DNA of 20,025 nucleotides, from NCBI GenBank assembly GCA_047495785.1, contig JBLDXI010000098.1:1-20025 (forward strand), read 5' to 3'. The DNA comes from Lepidodermella squamata (lineage: Eukaryota; Gastrotricha). A model generated the notes under the pieces. That model was not told the DNA's origin, made no database searches, and worked only from the letters and a program-made list of their open reading frames with translations. The first letter of the stretch is position 1; every line of letters begins with the position of its first letter. Below are positions 7,459 to 17,100 of this stretch, one piece after another. Both the position numbers and the translations under genes were made by a program.

Positions 7459-10234
7459 ATGCCGCCAAAAGAGGCTCGAAAAGAGATCGATTTGTTACTC
7501 CAACAGCTCGGCGGAGCTGAAGAAGAAGAAGAAGAAGAAGAAGAAGAAGAAGAATCCGAATCGGACGTTGGGTTGTCGGCTACTCAACGAAGAATAGCTT
7601 CAGCTACGTTAATTAGGTCGTTGGAATGTGGTGAGAGGCCAACAAACGTTCAAACCACGCATTCGGTAATTGCTGATAGGCCGTCTACCTCATCCGAGTC
7701 GTATGAGCCTGCTCCTGAGTTTGCTGAAGCATCCTATACGGCGCATGGTGAACAATGGCCCATCAGTGAGGAAGAATCAGATGAAATCGACCTGCCTGGT
7801 CAATCAGGGATGGACGATGAGTACGAAGTGCTTTCACAGTCATCTTGCGACTCATTCCCAAGTGATTGGGAGGTAAACCAGTCTGATTTCGAAATGGACG
7901 AGGCCGATGAGGCCGACGAAGCCCCACGAACTTCAGTTCCAGCCGGCGCGAAAACAAACATCACTGACACGGCGGATCGTTTTGTTCATGCTGAAATAGT
8001 AAAACAGCCCAATCCAGACCCGAAGATCAACAGCTATTCGCCCATGTCGGTTCTTCGTGCGCTTGAAATTGATCATGGCCTTGCGCAGGCAGGCTTGGAT
8101 CTTGTAACGAAGGGCTTTCGGGAGCTTGCCAAAGGTGATGCTGCGAAGCTGGCCTCGATTCCGTCCTCGTTGAAATCTTACAGAAAAATGCTGACTGGCA
8201 TGGGTGACGTGGTTCTTCCTCAAATTTTGCAAAGTTTATGCCCGTCATGTTTTGTGCAAGTTGATGCTGCAAAGAAATGCGGGCAATGTGGAACAACATT
8301 ATCAACGGCTAGTATGGGGGAGATCATCGTGCCCTCGTTAGCCTGGCAACTATTGGTAATATTGAGTGACTTCATCGACGCTGGCGTTGTACCTCTCACT
8401 GATGTTCACAATCTCGATCTTCAGCTACAAATAAATTTTGATGGTACTACCTTGTCAAAGCGAGCGGGAACTGGAACAAACGTGTGGCCTTTGCTGGCAA
8501 CCATCAAGAATCTGCCTGAATATGCAAGGTATTTAAAAACATAGAAGAAGAAAACGGTGATTAGTGTGTTAATTATGTTTCAGGTACAAGCCGGAGAATA
8601 TGCTCCTCCTGGGGATTTGGCAGGGACCTACCAGTCCCAAGTACCAACAATTCCTCGATCTTTGTCTCTCGAACACAGTCGCAAATTTTGAGGTCAAGAA
8701 GAGACTGGTTACGAAAAAGGGGGCAGAGGTAGACTTTACTGTATGGCTCTTCTCGCTCATTGCCGATGCGCCTGCAAAATGCGACTGTCTCAATATACGC
8801 AGCTTTCACGCCGAGTATGGCTGTCCTTTCTGCTTCCTCAAAGGAGATCATCTTTTTGGCAGCCGTCGATATCGATTCGTCGAGGATTCCGAGTTTGATT
8901 TGCGTCCACCCGATGAAATAAACAAAGTCGGCCCTGAAATCGATAGAACTGGAGTCGTAGTGCATGGTATGAAAGGCTCCTGTGTGCTCTGTAAACGCCG
9001 CATGTTGCTTCCTCGAGATGCACCGGTCGACCACCTCCATTGCATCTGTGAAGGCGTAGCTAAGCAGGAGTTGCGCAGTTCTATTCAGTACGACGACATT
9101 TTACCGATTCGAATTCGTAATTACATCGCCCGAATACTTCGAGAAATACAAGTTCCCAGGCAGATGCAGTCGGTTAGGCTGAAAGTATTTGGCGAGACCG
9201 CGGCGAGCCAGTTCAAAGGGAAACATATGAAGTTTTGGGTTGGCTACGTCCGGGTCCCCGTCCTTGCGCGATTCATGCCAGATACATACTTTCTACTCAC
9301 CGTTTGCCTGTCTCTTGCTTTTCGCCTGTTGATCGAATTCGATGAGGAAGATGCTGACAAAAAACTCAAGGCGATACAACAATCTCGGTCTCTTCTGAAC
9401 GAATATCGCCGTTTCTTCCCAATACTGTACGGTGGCGTGAAAACGGAGACCTACAATTTGCATACAGTGGGACATTTACCGGCTCAAGCCGAGCGTTTCG
9501 GGCGAATCGACAGCTTTTCGGCTTTTCCTCACGAAGGGTTGATTGGATGGTTGAAGCACGTGTACGTAGGAACGCAACACCAGATACATCGTATGTTGGT
9601 GGCCCTTCATCGACGTCAGTTGAAAGGTGACAGGGACTACAGCAAGCGCCTTACTGTTGTGCTCTCCAACGCGACTCGCCCGGATTCGGAGCAGCAAGCT
9701 ATCCTGAACTCTGTCTGTGTCAATGGCGGTTATACTATTTTTACTACTGCCTACTACAAATCTCAGCGTTTTGATGGGCTATGGTTGAAATTCGGCACAA
9801 AGCGACGGTTACCTCGGTCGTTCGCCGTTGAGTTCAAACTGGATGACGGTACTTCAGCGTGTGGAGAAATTCTCGGTTTCGTGAGAAATGCAGCGACTCC
9901 CATGGTTGTTGATAAGGCATTAATTCGACGCTATGTCTGTCTTCCTGATGCTGGTGTCATTTTGCAGCGACTTTCCTCTCTGTGTGGTTCTACCGAGCTG
10001 GCAACTGAAGCCAAGACGCATCTTGCGAATGCCATCGGCAACGTTTTATCGGATGATTTCGCTAGGAACATCTTCCGCTCCTACACTATTTCTAATTTGA
10101 GAGATAATGCCGGTTATTGTTTGATTGATTTGGAAAAAATCTCATCAAAACTAGTTGTTATCCAACGTCGCCCCTGCAATGACAACTATATATGCGACGC
10201 CATTCCTTGGGGAATTGGGGCTGACCTTTATTAA
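7459..10234 (+). CDS. Transposon gene 2: CACTA/Tnp2-like transposase (left copy)
   Basis: Exons 7459-8528 and 8584-10234 with a 55-bp intron; 2721 nt, 906 aa. The join reads NLPEYAR then YKPENMLLLGIW. Residues 21-32 are a pure Glu run and the first 150 or so are acidic. A zinc ribbon follows (C261, C264, C274, C277), then LQINFDGTTLSK with D328, FSLIADAPAKCD with D418, SFHAEYGCPFC (H432, C437, C440), VDHLHC (507-510), YNLHTVGHL (H650, H654) and SAFPHEG with E674. D328, D418 and E674 are the likely DDE triad, with a long insert between the second D and E. This pattern matches the animal transposase-domain proteins related to plant Tnp2/CACTA. It should cut and join the element ends. No stop or frameshift is seen, so it looks intact. 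I start at the first ATG; an in-frame GTG lies 12 nt upstream. Confidence 0.85.
7519..7554 (+). repeat. (GAA)12 microsatellite in the transposase gene
   Basis: Twelve perfect GAA triplets encode Glu21-Glu32. The right arm has the same 12 units as TTC at 15901-15936. Confidence 0.9.
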
Positions 10235-10298
10235 ATTTTTTACTACGAAAGTTTTTACTGCCTTGTTAATTATCACATGATATTTTATAGATTTTTAA
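10235..10298 (+). promoter_or_regulatory. Gene 2-gene 3 gap with acceptor-like tttatag
   Basis: Only 64 bp separate the transposase stop from the gene 3 ATG. The string tattttatag ends at 10290, 8 nt before the ATG. I see no polyadenylation hexamer in the gap. As with the gene 1-gene 2 gap, this suits downstream trans-splicing of a polycistronic RNA. Confidence 0.4.
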
Positions 10299-12001
10299 AT
10301 GAGTAATAATCCTGTTCGTCAACAAAATCCCAACCTGGTTATTCGGAGCGCGTGCCCGAATTTGATAGTTGCTTTAACCTCAAAAGCGAGAGCTCAAGGA
10401 GCCAATGCCCAAGCTATTTTGGCGGCGTATGGGCAACCTTCGGCCCATCTCAATATGCAGGGTGCTAACCCACAGCGATCGTCAAATCAGACCGGCCGAG
10501 GTGGAAACAGCTGTTATTCCGAACAGCCGCCCGCAGCGGTTAGTCAGGCCGCCGCTTCTGGCTTCGTAACCCAACCAACGTCCCAACCAAACTCGCAAAA
10601 ACCAAATCAGCGCAATGCTGTGGGCTTCGGCCAACAGTCAGTCCGACAGACTACTCAGTCCGCCGCTCAGTCCGCCGCTCAGTCCGCCGCTCCATCCGGC
10701 TCTCAAGCAAGCTTTCAGCGTGGCACTACGTCTCGTGCCCTGTCCGGCGCCCAGTCCACTTCTCAGCTCGATGCCCCGTCCACTTCTCAGTCCGATGCCC
10801 CGTCCACTTCTCAGTCCGATGCCCCGTCCTCTTCTCAGTCTAGTGCTGAGTCTGGTCAAGTGACACTTAAGGTGAATTTAGATTTGGAATATGAGATTGG
10901 AAATGCGTTATATTTTTTCTGTAGCAAATCAAAGTCCAACTTGACCAGGGTTTTGGCAATCAGAAAAAGGTGAGTAATTCGGCCGAAATTAGTTAGCTTA
11001 TTACTCATTACATGGTGAATTTTCCAGTTTTTGATGTACTTGAAAAAGCACGGCGTCAAGGAAGCTGAGATATCGGAACCTTTTGTAATTTGTGCAGAAA
11101 AGCCGCATGTTGTATGTTTATATATCTCATGCTATTATCGATTAAAAATTGGATTTTCTTTCAAGTACATAAACAACATAAACTGGACTGCTCGTATAGA
11201 ATCAAAATTTGGCACATCAAATGACCCCATTGAGGTGGGAAAATTTGTTGCAGATATATTCTTACCTGTTAGTGTATCTGTTACCTGTTTATGATCACTG
11301 AAAACAGAAATGCTTTTGTTCAACAGGATGATTATCTCGCGCTTTATCTAGTTGAGCCAAAAAGGTGGCGAGCGGCTTCAAAAATAGTCGCCGATCAAAC
11401 TCTCGTCAACGGCGTGAAACGTAAGTTAGCACAACATTCAGTCAGTAGTTAGTATATCTCTGTCTTTTCAGTTTTCTTAATGTTGTTGTTTCGTCATCTG
11501 ACCTCTGGTCAGATGACTGATTTGTGGAAAAGGCTGCGCAAAGTCTTAGCGGACCACGGCGACGATATTCGACGAAAGATTCGCCGCTCAAATCCTGATG
11601 ATGCCAGACTCCACGGCCCGGCGCCATTCCCTTATCAACACGCCTATTATACTGAGTATAATGTCCCGGATTTTATGGAGTTTCGTCCCGCATTAGACGA
11701 TCCGGAGATGGCGGCAATTGTTGCCAAGCTACCGCTGATGCCGCCGCTTGACGACGATACTGTGAACGCCTTAAATCAGTTGAAGAATGTGATGCAACAG
11801 CAGCAAGATCCAGCGCCACAGGGCCAACCGCAGGGCGAGCAGCCGCAGGATTTGAGCGGCGAATCTTTCGTCGAATATCGTCGCCGTGGTCCGCTAAGAC
11901 TTTGCGCAGCCTTTTCCACAAATCAGTCATCTGACCAGAGGTCAGATGACGAAACAACAACATTAAGAAAACTGAAAAGACAGAGATATACTAACTACTG
12001 A
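10299..12001 (+). CDS. Transposon gene 3: Q/S/A-rich accessory protein (left copy, chimeric 3' end)
   Basis: Proposed exons: 10299-10871, 10925-10969, 11028-11111, 11166-11267, 11327-11420 and 11472-12001; all five introns are 51-59 bp, GT-AG, and keep frame (475 aa). The 15-codon second exon replaces an apparent read-through to a stop and restores continuity (QVTLK, QIKVQLDQGFGNQKK, FLMYLKKHG). Residues 1-191 are low-complexity Q, S, A and P with tandem repeats (AQSA, SQSDAPST). The rest is a mixed globular-looking region (EAEISEPFVICAEKPHVV, YLALYLVEPKRWRAASKIV, MTDLWKRLRKVLADHGDDIR) and a P/Q-rich tail coded in the spacer. From 11846 the frame reads antisense into the right arm, so the last 51 codons are not the original C-terminus. 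I do not recognise the family; a transposition accessory factor is a guess. Confidence 0.55.
10656..10691 (+). repeat. 12-bp tandem array, three units (left arm)
   Basis: The unit cagtccgccgct occurs three times in the Q/S/A-rich part of gene 3. The other arm has four units. This is the only arm-to-arm difference I found. Confidence 0.9.
10770..10841 (+). repeat. 24-bp tandem array, three units (left arm)
   Basis: Three 24-bp units starting gatgccccgtcc encode DAPSTSQS-type repeats. The third unit differs by base changes (tcctcttctcag, then tct). The mirrored array is at 12602-12673. Confidence 0.85.
11493..11517. repeat. Small hairpin inside gene 3 exon 6
   Basis: GTCATCTGACC and GGTCAGATGAC pair perfectly around TCT, within codons for RHLTSGQMTD. 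The mirrored copy is at 11926-11950. It may be a chance coding palindrome or an RNA hairpin near the axis. Confidence 0.7.
11598..11845 (+). other. Unique 248-bp spacer at the palindrome axis
   Basis: Single-copy sequence between the arms. On the plus strand it is fully open and continues gene 3 of the left arm (HAYYTEYNVPDFMEFRPALD, then a Gln- and Pro-rich tail). On the minus strand, following the right-arm gene, it reads Ala-rich sequence ending at a stop at 11673. The plus frame has the more protein-like composition, which makes the left arm the parental copy. The spacer contains no second transposon end. Confidence 0.8.
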
Positions 12002-13156
12002 CTGAATGTTGTGCTAACTTACGTTTCACGCCGTTGACGAGAGTTTGATCGGCGACTATTTTTGAAGCCGCTCGCCACCTTTTTGGCTCAACTAGATAAA
12101 GCGCGAGATAATCATCCTGTTGAACAAAAGCATTTCTGTTTTCAGTGATCATAAACAGGTAACAGATACACTAACAGGTAAGAATATATCTGCAACAAAT
12201 TTTCCCACCTCAATGGGGTCATTTGATGTGCCAAATTTTGATTCTATACGAGCAGTCCAGTTTATGTTGTTTATGTACTTGAAAGAAAATCCAATTTTTA
12301 ATCGATAATAGCATGAGATATATAAACATACAACATGCGGCTTTTCTGCACAAATTACAAAAGGTTCCGATATCTCAGCTTCCTTGACGCCGTGCTTTTT
12401 CAAGTACATCAAAAACTGGAAAATTCACCATGTAATGAGTAATAAGCTAACTAATTTCGGCCGAATTACTCACCTTTTTCTGATTGCCAAAACCCTGGTC
12501 AAGTTGGACTTTGATTTGCTACAGAAAAAATATAACGCATTTCCAATCTCATATTCCAAATCTAAATTCACCTTAAGTGTCACTTGACCAGACTCAGCAC
12601 TAGACTGAGAAGAGGACGGGGCATCGGACTGAGAAGTGGACGGGGCATCGGACTGAGAAGTGGACGGGGCATCGAGCTGAGAAGTGGACTGGGCGCCGGA
12701 CAGGGCACGAGACGTAGTGCCACGCTGAAAGCTTGCTTGAGAGCCGGATGGAGCGGCGGACTGAGCGGCGGACTGAGCGGCGGACTGAGCGGCGGACTGA
12801 GTAGTCTGTCGGACTGACTGTTGGCCGAAGCCCACAGCATTGCGCTGATTTGGTTTTTGCGAGTTTGGTTGGGACGTTGGTTGGGTTACGAAGCCAGAAG
12901 CGGCGGCCTGACTAACCGCTGCGGGCGGCTGTTCGGAATAACAGCTGTTTCCACCTCGGCCGGTCTGATTTGACGATCGCTGTGGGTTAGCACCCTGCAT
13001 ATTGAGATGGGCCGAAGGTTGCCCATACGCCGCCAAAATAGCTTGGGCATTGGCTCCTTGAGCTCTCGCTTTTGAGGTTAAAGCAACTATCAAATTCGGG
13101 CACGCGCTCCGAATAACCAGGTTGGGATTTTGTTGACGAACAGGATTATTACTCAT
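11673..13156 (-). CDS. Transposon gene 3: Q/S/A-rich accessory protein (right copy, truncated)
   Basis: Exons on the minus strand: 12572-13156, 12474-12518, 12332-12415, 12176-12277, 12023-12116, then 11846-11971 running on into the spacer to a stop at 11673; 402 aa predicted. It has four extra residues relative to the left copy from the additional 12-bp unit. After RRKIRRSNP the frame leaves the arm and reads the spacer antisense (AAARPAVGPVALDLA...), so the native C-terminal part is missing. This copy is probably defective or altered at its C-terminus. Confidence 0.5.
12602..12673 (-). repeat. 24-bp tandem array, three units (right arm)
   Basis: Mirror of 10770-10841 with the same unit number and the same variant in the unit nearest the axis. 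Confidence 0.85.
12752..12799 (-). repeat. 12-bp tandem array, four units (right arm)
   Basis: The unit agcggcggactg (reverse complement of the left-arm unit) occurs four times. It accounts for the 12-bp length difference between arms. Confidence 0.9.
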
Positions 13157-13220
13157 TTAAAAATCTATAAAATATCATGTGATAATTAACAAGGCAGTAA
13201 AAACTTTCGTAGTAAAAAAT

Positions 13221-15996
13221 TTAATAAAGGTCAGCCCCAATTCCCCAAGGAATGGCGTCGCATATATAGTTGTCATTGCAGGGGCGACGTTGGATAACAA
13301 CTAGTTTTGATGAGATTTTTTCCAAATCAATCAAACAATAACCGGCATTATCTCTCAAATTAGAAATAGTGTAGGAGCGGAAGATGTTCCTAGCGAAATC
13401 ATCCGATAAAACGTTGCCGATGGCATTCGCAAGATGCGTCTTGGCTTCAGTTGCCAGCTCGGTAGAACCACACAGAGAGGAAAGTCGCTGCAAAATGACA
13501 CCAGCATCAGGAAGACAGACATAGCGTCGAATTAATGCCTTATCAACAACCATGGGAGTCGCTGCATTTCTCACGAAACCGAGAATTTCTCCACACGCTG
13601 AAGTACCGTCATCCAGTTTGAACTCAACGGCGAACGACCGAGGTAACCGTCGCTTTGTGCCGAATTTCAACCATAGCCCATCAAAACGCTGAGATTTGTA
13701 GTAGGCAGTAGTAAAAATAGTATAACCGCCATTGACACAGACAGAGTTCAGGATAGCTTGCTGCTCCGAATCCGGGCGAGTCGCGTTGGAGAGCACAACA
13801 GTAAGGCGCTTGCTGTAGTCCCTGTCACCTTTCAACTGACGTCGATGAAGGGCCACCAACATACGATGTATCTGGTGTTGCGTTCCTACGTACACGTGCT
13901 TCAACCATCCAATCAACCCTTCGTGAGGAAAAGCCGAAAAGCTGTCGATTCGCCCGAAACGCTCGGCTTGAGCCGGTAAATGTCCCACTGTATGCAAATT
14001 GTAGGTCTCCGTTTTCACGCCACCGTACAGTATTGGGAAGAAACGGCGATATTCGTTCAGAAGAGACCGAGATTGTTGTATCGCCTTGAGTTTTTTGTCA
14101 GCATCTTCCTCATCGAATTCGATCAACAGGCGAAAAGCAAGAGACAGGCAAACGGTGAGTAGAAAGTATGTATCTGGCATGAATCGCGCAAGGACGGGGA
14201 CCCGGACGTAGCCAACCCAAAACTTCATATGTTTCCCTTTGAACTGGCTCGCCGCGGTCTCGCCAAATACTTTCAGCCTAACCGACTGCATCTGCCTGGG
14301 AACTTGTATTTCTCGAAGTATTCGGGCGATGTAATTACGAATTCGAATCGGTAAAATGTCGTCGTACTGAATAGAACTGCGCAACTCCTGCTTAGCTACG
14401 CCTTCACAGATGCAATGGAGGTGGTCGACCGGTGCATCTCGAGGAAGCAACATGCGGCGTTTACAGAGCACACAGGAGCCTTTCATACCATGCACTACGA
14501 CTCCAGTTCTATCGATTTCAGGGCCGACTTTGTTTATTTCATCGGGTGGACGCAAATCAAACTCGGAATCCTCGACGAATCGATATCGACGGCTGCCAAA
14601 AAGATGATCTCCTTTGAGGAAGCAGAAAGGACAGCCATACTCGGCGTGAAAGCTGCGTATATTGAGACAGTCGCATTTTGCAGGCGCATCGGCAATGAGC
14701 GAGAAGAGCCATACAGTAAAGTCTACCTCTGCCCCCTTTTTCGTAACCAGTCTCTTCTTGACCTCAAAATTTGCGACTGTGTTCGAGAGACAAAGATCGA
14801 GGAATTGTTGGTACTTGGGACTGGTAGGTCCCTGCCAAATCCCCAGGAGGAGCATATTCTCCGGCTTGTACCTGAAACATAATTAACACACTAATCACCG
14901 TTTTCTTCTTCTATGTTTTTAAATACCTTGCATATTCAGGCAGATTCTTGATGGTTGCCAGCAAAGGCCACACGTTTGTTCCAGTTCCCGCTCGCTTTGA
15001 CAAGGTAGTACCATCAAAATTTATTTGTAGCTGAAGATCGAGATTGTGAACATCAGTGAGAGGTACAACGCCAGCGTCGATGAAGTCACTCAATATTACC
15101 AATAGTTGCCAGGCTAACGAGGGCACGATGATCTCCCCCATACTAGCCGTTGATAATGTTGTTCCACATTGCCCGCATTTCTTTGCAGCATCAACTTGCA
15201 CAAAACATGACGGGCATAAACTTTGCAAAATTTGAGGAAGAACCACGTCACCCATGCCAGTCAGCATTTTTCTGTAAGATTTCAACGAGGACGGAATCGA
15301 GGCCAGCTTCGCAGCATCACCTTTGGCAAGCTCCCGAAAGCCCTTCGTTACAAGATCCAAGCCTGCCTGCGCAAGGCCATGATCAATTTCAAGCGCACGA
15401 AGAACCGACATGGGCGAATAGCTGTTGATCTTCGGGTCTGGATTGGGCTGTTTTACTATTTCAGCATGAACAAAACGATCCGCCGTGTCAGTGATGTTTG
15501 TTTTCGCGCCGGCTGGAACTGAAGTTCGTGGGGCTTCGTCGGCCTCATCGGCCTCGTCCATTTCGAAATCAGACTGGTTTACCTCCCAATCACTTGGGAA
15601 TGAGTCGCAAGATGACTGTGAAAGCACTTCGTACTCATCGTCCATCCCTGATTGACCAGGCAGGTCGATTTCATCTGATTCTTCCTCACTGATGGGCCAT
15701 TGTTCACCATGCGCCGTATAGGATGCTTCAGCAAACTCAGGAGCAGGCTCATACGACTCGGATGAGGTAGACGGCCTATCAGCAATTACCGAATGCGTGG
15801 TTTGAACGTTTGTTGGCCTCTCACCACATTCCAACGACCTAATTAACGTAGCTGAAGCTATTCTTCGTTGAGTAGCCGACAACCCAACGTCCGATTCGGA
15901 TTCTTCTTCTTCTTCTTCTTCTTCTTCTTCTTCTTCAGCTCCGCCGAGCTGTTGGAGTAACAAATCGATCTCTTTTCGAGCCTCTTTCGGCGGCAT
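13221..15996 (-). CDS. Transposon gene 2: CACTA/Tnp2-like transposase (right copy)
   Basis: Exons 14927-15996 and 13221-14871 on the minus strand; 906 aa, translating identically to the left copy, including the 12-Glu run, zinc ribbon, candidate DDE residues and intron. Having two intact, identical copies of a 2.8-kb gene implies recent duplication, ongoing gene conversion between arms, or one locus counted twice in assembly. Confidence 0.85.
15901..15936 (-). repeat. (GAA)12 microsatellite, right copy
   Basis: Twelve TTC triplets on the plus strand, the mirror of 7519-7554, with the same unit number. Confidence 0.9.
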
Positions 15997-16104
15997 AAGC
16001 AAACGCACAGGGTACAGTTGAACAATGAAAAGTAATTTCCTAAAACATATTAAGTAATCAATAAGACAAATGGTTCAATGTATCGTTCGTGGCAAGAAAT
16101 CATA

Positions 16105-16522
16105 TCAATCCTTTATATGTCCCTTTGCGGATTTTTTGGATTTTTCCTTAGGTTTCTTAGGTTTTGGCGGGAATGCTAGCGGATGTCGCTTAGTTTCATG
16201 CTTCTCAAGCTCATACTTGGACTTGAAACTCATATCGCATACAGGGCACACAAAACTACTATTATGTTCTTTTCGCTCATGTGCCTGCACCGTCAACCAT
16301 TCGTCGGAGTAAAAATCGCATGACTGACATGAGAAACAGTCTGCGGGTATCAACCGCCCCTTAGCCGGAACTTTGCTAGAATAAACGTAAGACTACTCTC
16401 AATCTTATAGACATTTGAAAATAGTTTGCTAACCGTTTTTTAATGGGTGGCTGAGGAGCCTCGGAGCTTGAACTGCTTGAGGTCACATCTTCAGCGTCAG
16501 AGTCAGACGACTTTGAGCTCAT
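16105..16522 (-). CDS. Transposon gene 1: two-finger C2H2 protein (right copy)
   Basis: Exons 16434-16522 and 16105-16375 on the minus strand. The predicted 119-aa product is identical to the left-arm copy, with the same intron, both intact C2H2 fingers and the Lys/Pro-rich tail. It lies nearest the right outer end and reads inwards. Confidence 0.8.
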
Positions 16523-16988
16523 GAAGATTTTAACAAAATAGATGGTAAATGAGACGCGCCTTTGAAAAAGCTGCACTTAAAGGCATAAAGCATGCAATAT
16601 GGGTAGATGAACATATGGACATAGGTACAGAGCAATCATAAACACTAGGCGTGAACGATCATAATAACTAGAAACTAATTTTTTCAACTTAAAACATGAA
16701 GCAACCTGCATGTAATCAACTAAGTTAGCAGTGAAAGGTTAAGGCGGCTGTCAGCAGTTCATATGCATCGCGGACTTAGCAGATTTTCAAACAAAGCACA
16801 TCCCCAAAAGCTGCGAAATTAATTATTTATTAAATTATTTATCATAATCTTCAAAATATAATCAAAATAGCTCGTACAACAATTTTACCAAGTCGGCCGA
16901 AAAGCAGGCGTGAGAATTTTCGGTAAGCGGAGGTTTGGTCAATTTTTGTAATTTTTTCAACCAAACTAACCGGAAACTGTCTGTTTCA
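16523..16988 (-). promoter_or_regulatory. Non-coding leader of the right arm, presumed promoter region
   Basis: Mirror image of 6467-6932, upstream of the right-arm zinc-finger gene. No promoter motif is evident; the call is positional. Confidence 0.35.
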
Positions 16989-17082
16989 GGCGTTCAAACG
17001 GACAGGAGACTGCATGTTTCCGAACAGTTGATCTAACAGTGCACAGTGCGGAAACTGAACGAAAACTGTCCGTTTGAACGCC
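16989..17082. repeat. Subterminal inverted repeat, right end
   Basis: Mirror of the left-end repeat, with 17-bp arms at 16989-17005 and 17066-17082. Both outer ends of the structure therefore present the same putative recognition sites, facing inwards. Confidence 0.8.
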
Positions 17083-17100
17083 GGACGGGTTTGCTAGGGA

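Larger units (their letters stand above)
6355..11597 (+). repeat. Left arm of the giant inverted repeat (5243 bp)
   Basis: Starts with tccctagcaaacc and ends with cgctcaaatcctg at the spacer. It contains complete copies of genes 1 and 2 and most of gene 3. The 12-bp array in gene 3 has three units here. The GAA run in the transposase gene has 12 units, the same as in the other arm. Confidence 0.95.
6355..17100. mobile_element. Giant palindromic CACTA/Tnp2-like transposon (inverted duplicate)
   Basis: Positions 6355-11597 and 11846-17100 are reverse complements. Paired positions sum to 23443 near the axis and to 23455 towards the outer ends; the step of 12 equals one extra 12-bp unit in the right arm. 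All open frames in the arms translate identically except at that unit. Pairing stops sharply at 6354/17101 (g against a), giving outer ends tccctagcaaacc and ggtttgctaggga. Each arm carries a zinc-finger gene, a transposase gene and an accessory gene in the same inward orientation. The flanking bases gag (left) and aag (right) are not a clear target-site duplication. The family assignment rests on the transposase. The whole could be a transposon that replaced its other end with an inverted copy of itself, or a product of assembly. Confidence 0.85.
11846..17100 (-). repeat. Right arm of the giant inverted repeat (5255 bp)
   Basis: Begins with caggatttgagcg at the spacer and ends with ggtttgctaggga. 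It is the reverse complement of the left arm, with four instead of three 12-bp units at 12752-12799. It lacks the part of gene 3 that lies in the spacer, so it is the shorter, truncated copy. Confidence 0.95.

Noticed and set aside
10656-10841. Possible CRISPR-like array
   Set aside because: The repeats are directly adjacent coding repeats without spacers, and the genome is eukaryotic.
10615-10863. Pro/Leu/Ser repeat frames on either strand over the gene 3 tandem arrays
   Set aside because: These are alternate-frame readings of 12- and 24-bp repeats, which stay open because the unit lengths are multiples of three.
11673-11963. Minus-strand frame at the axis as an independent gene
   Set aside because: It is gene 3 exon 6 of the right arm running into antisense spacer; the Ala-rich tail has no protein-like pattern of its own.
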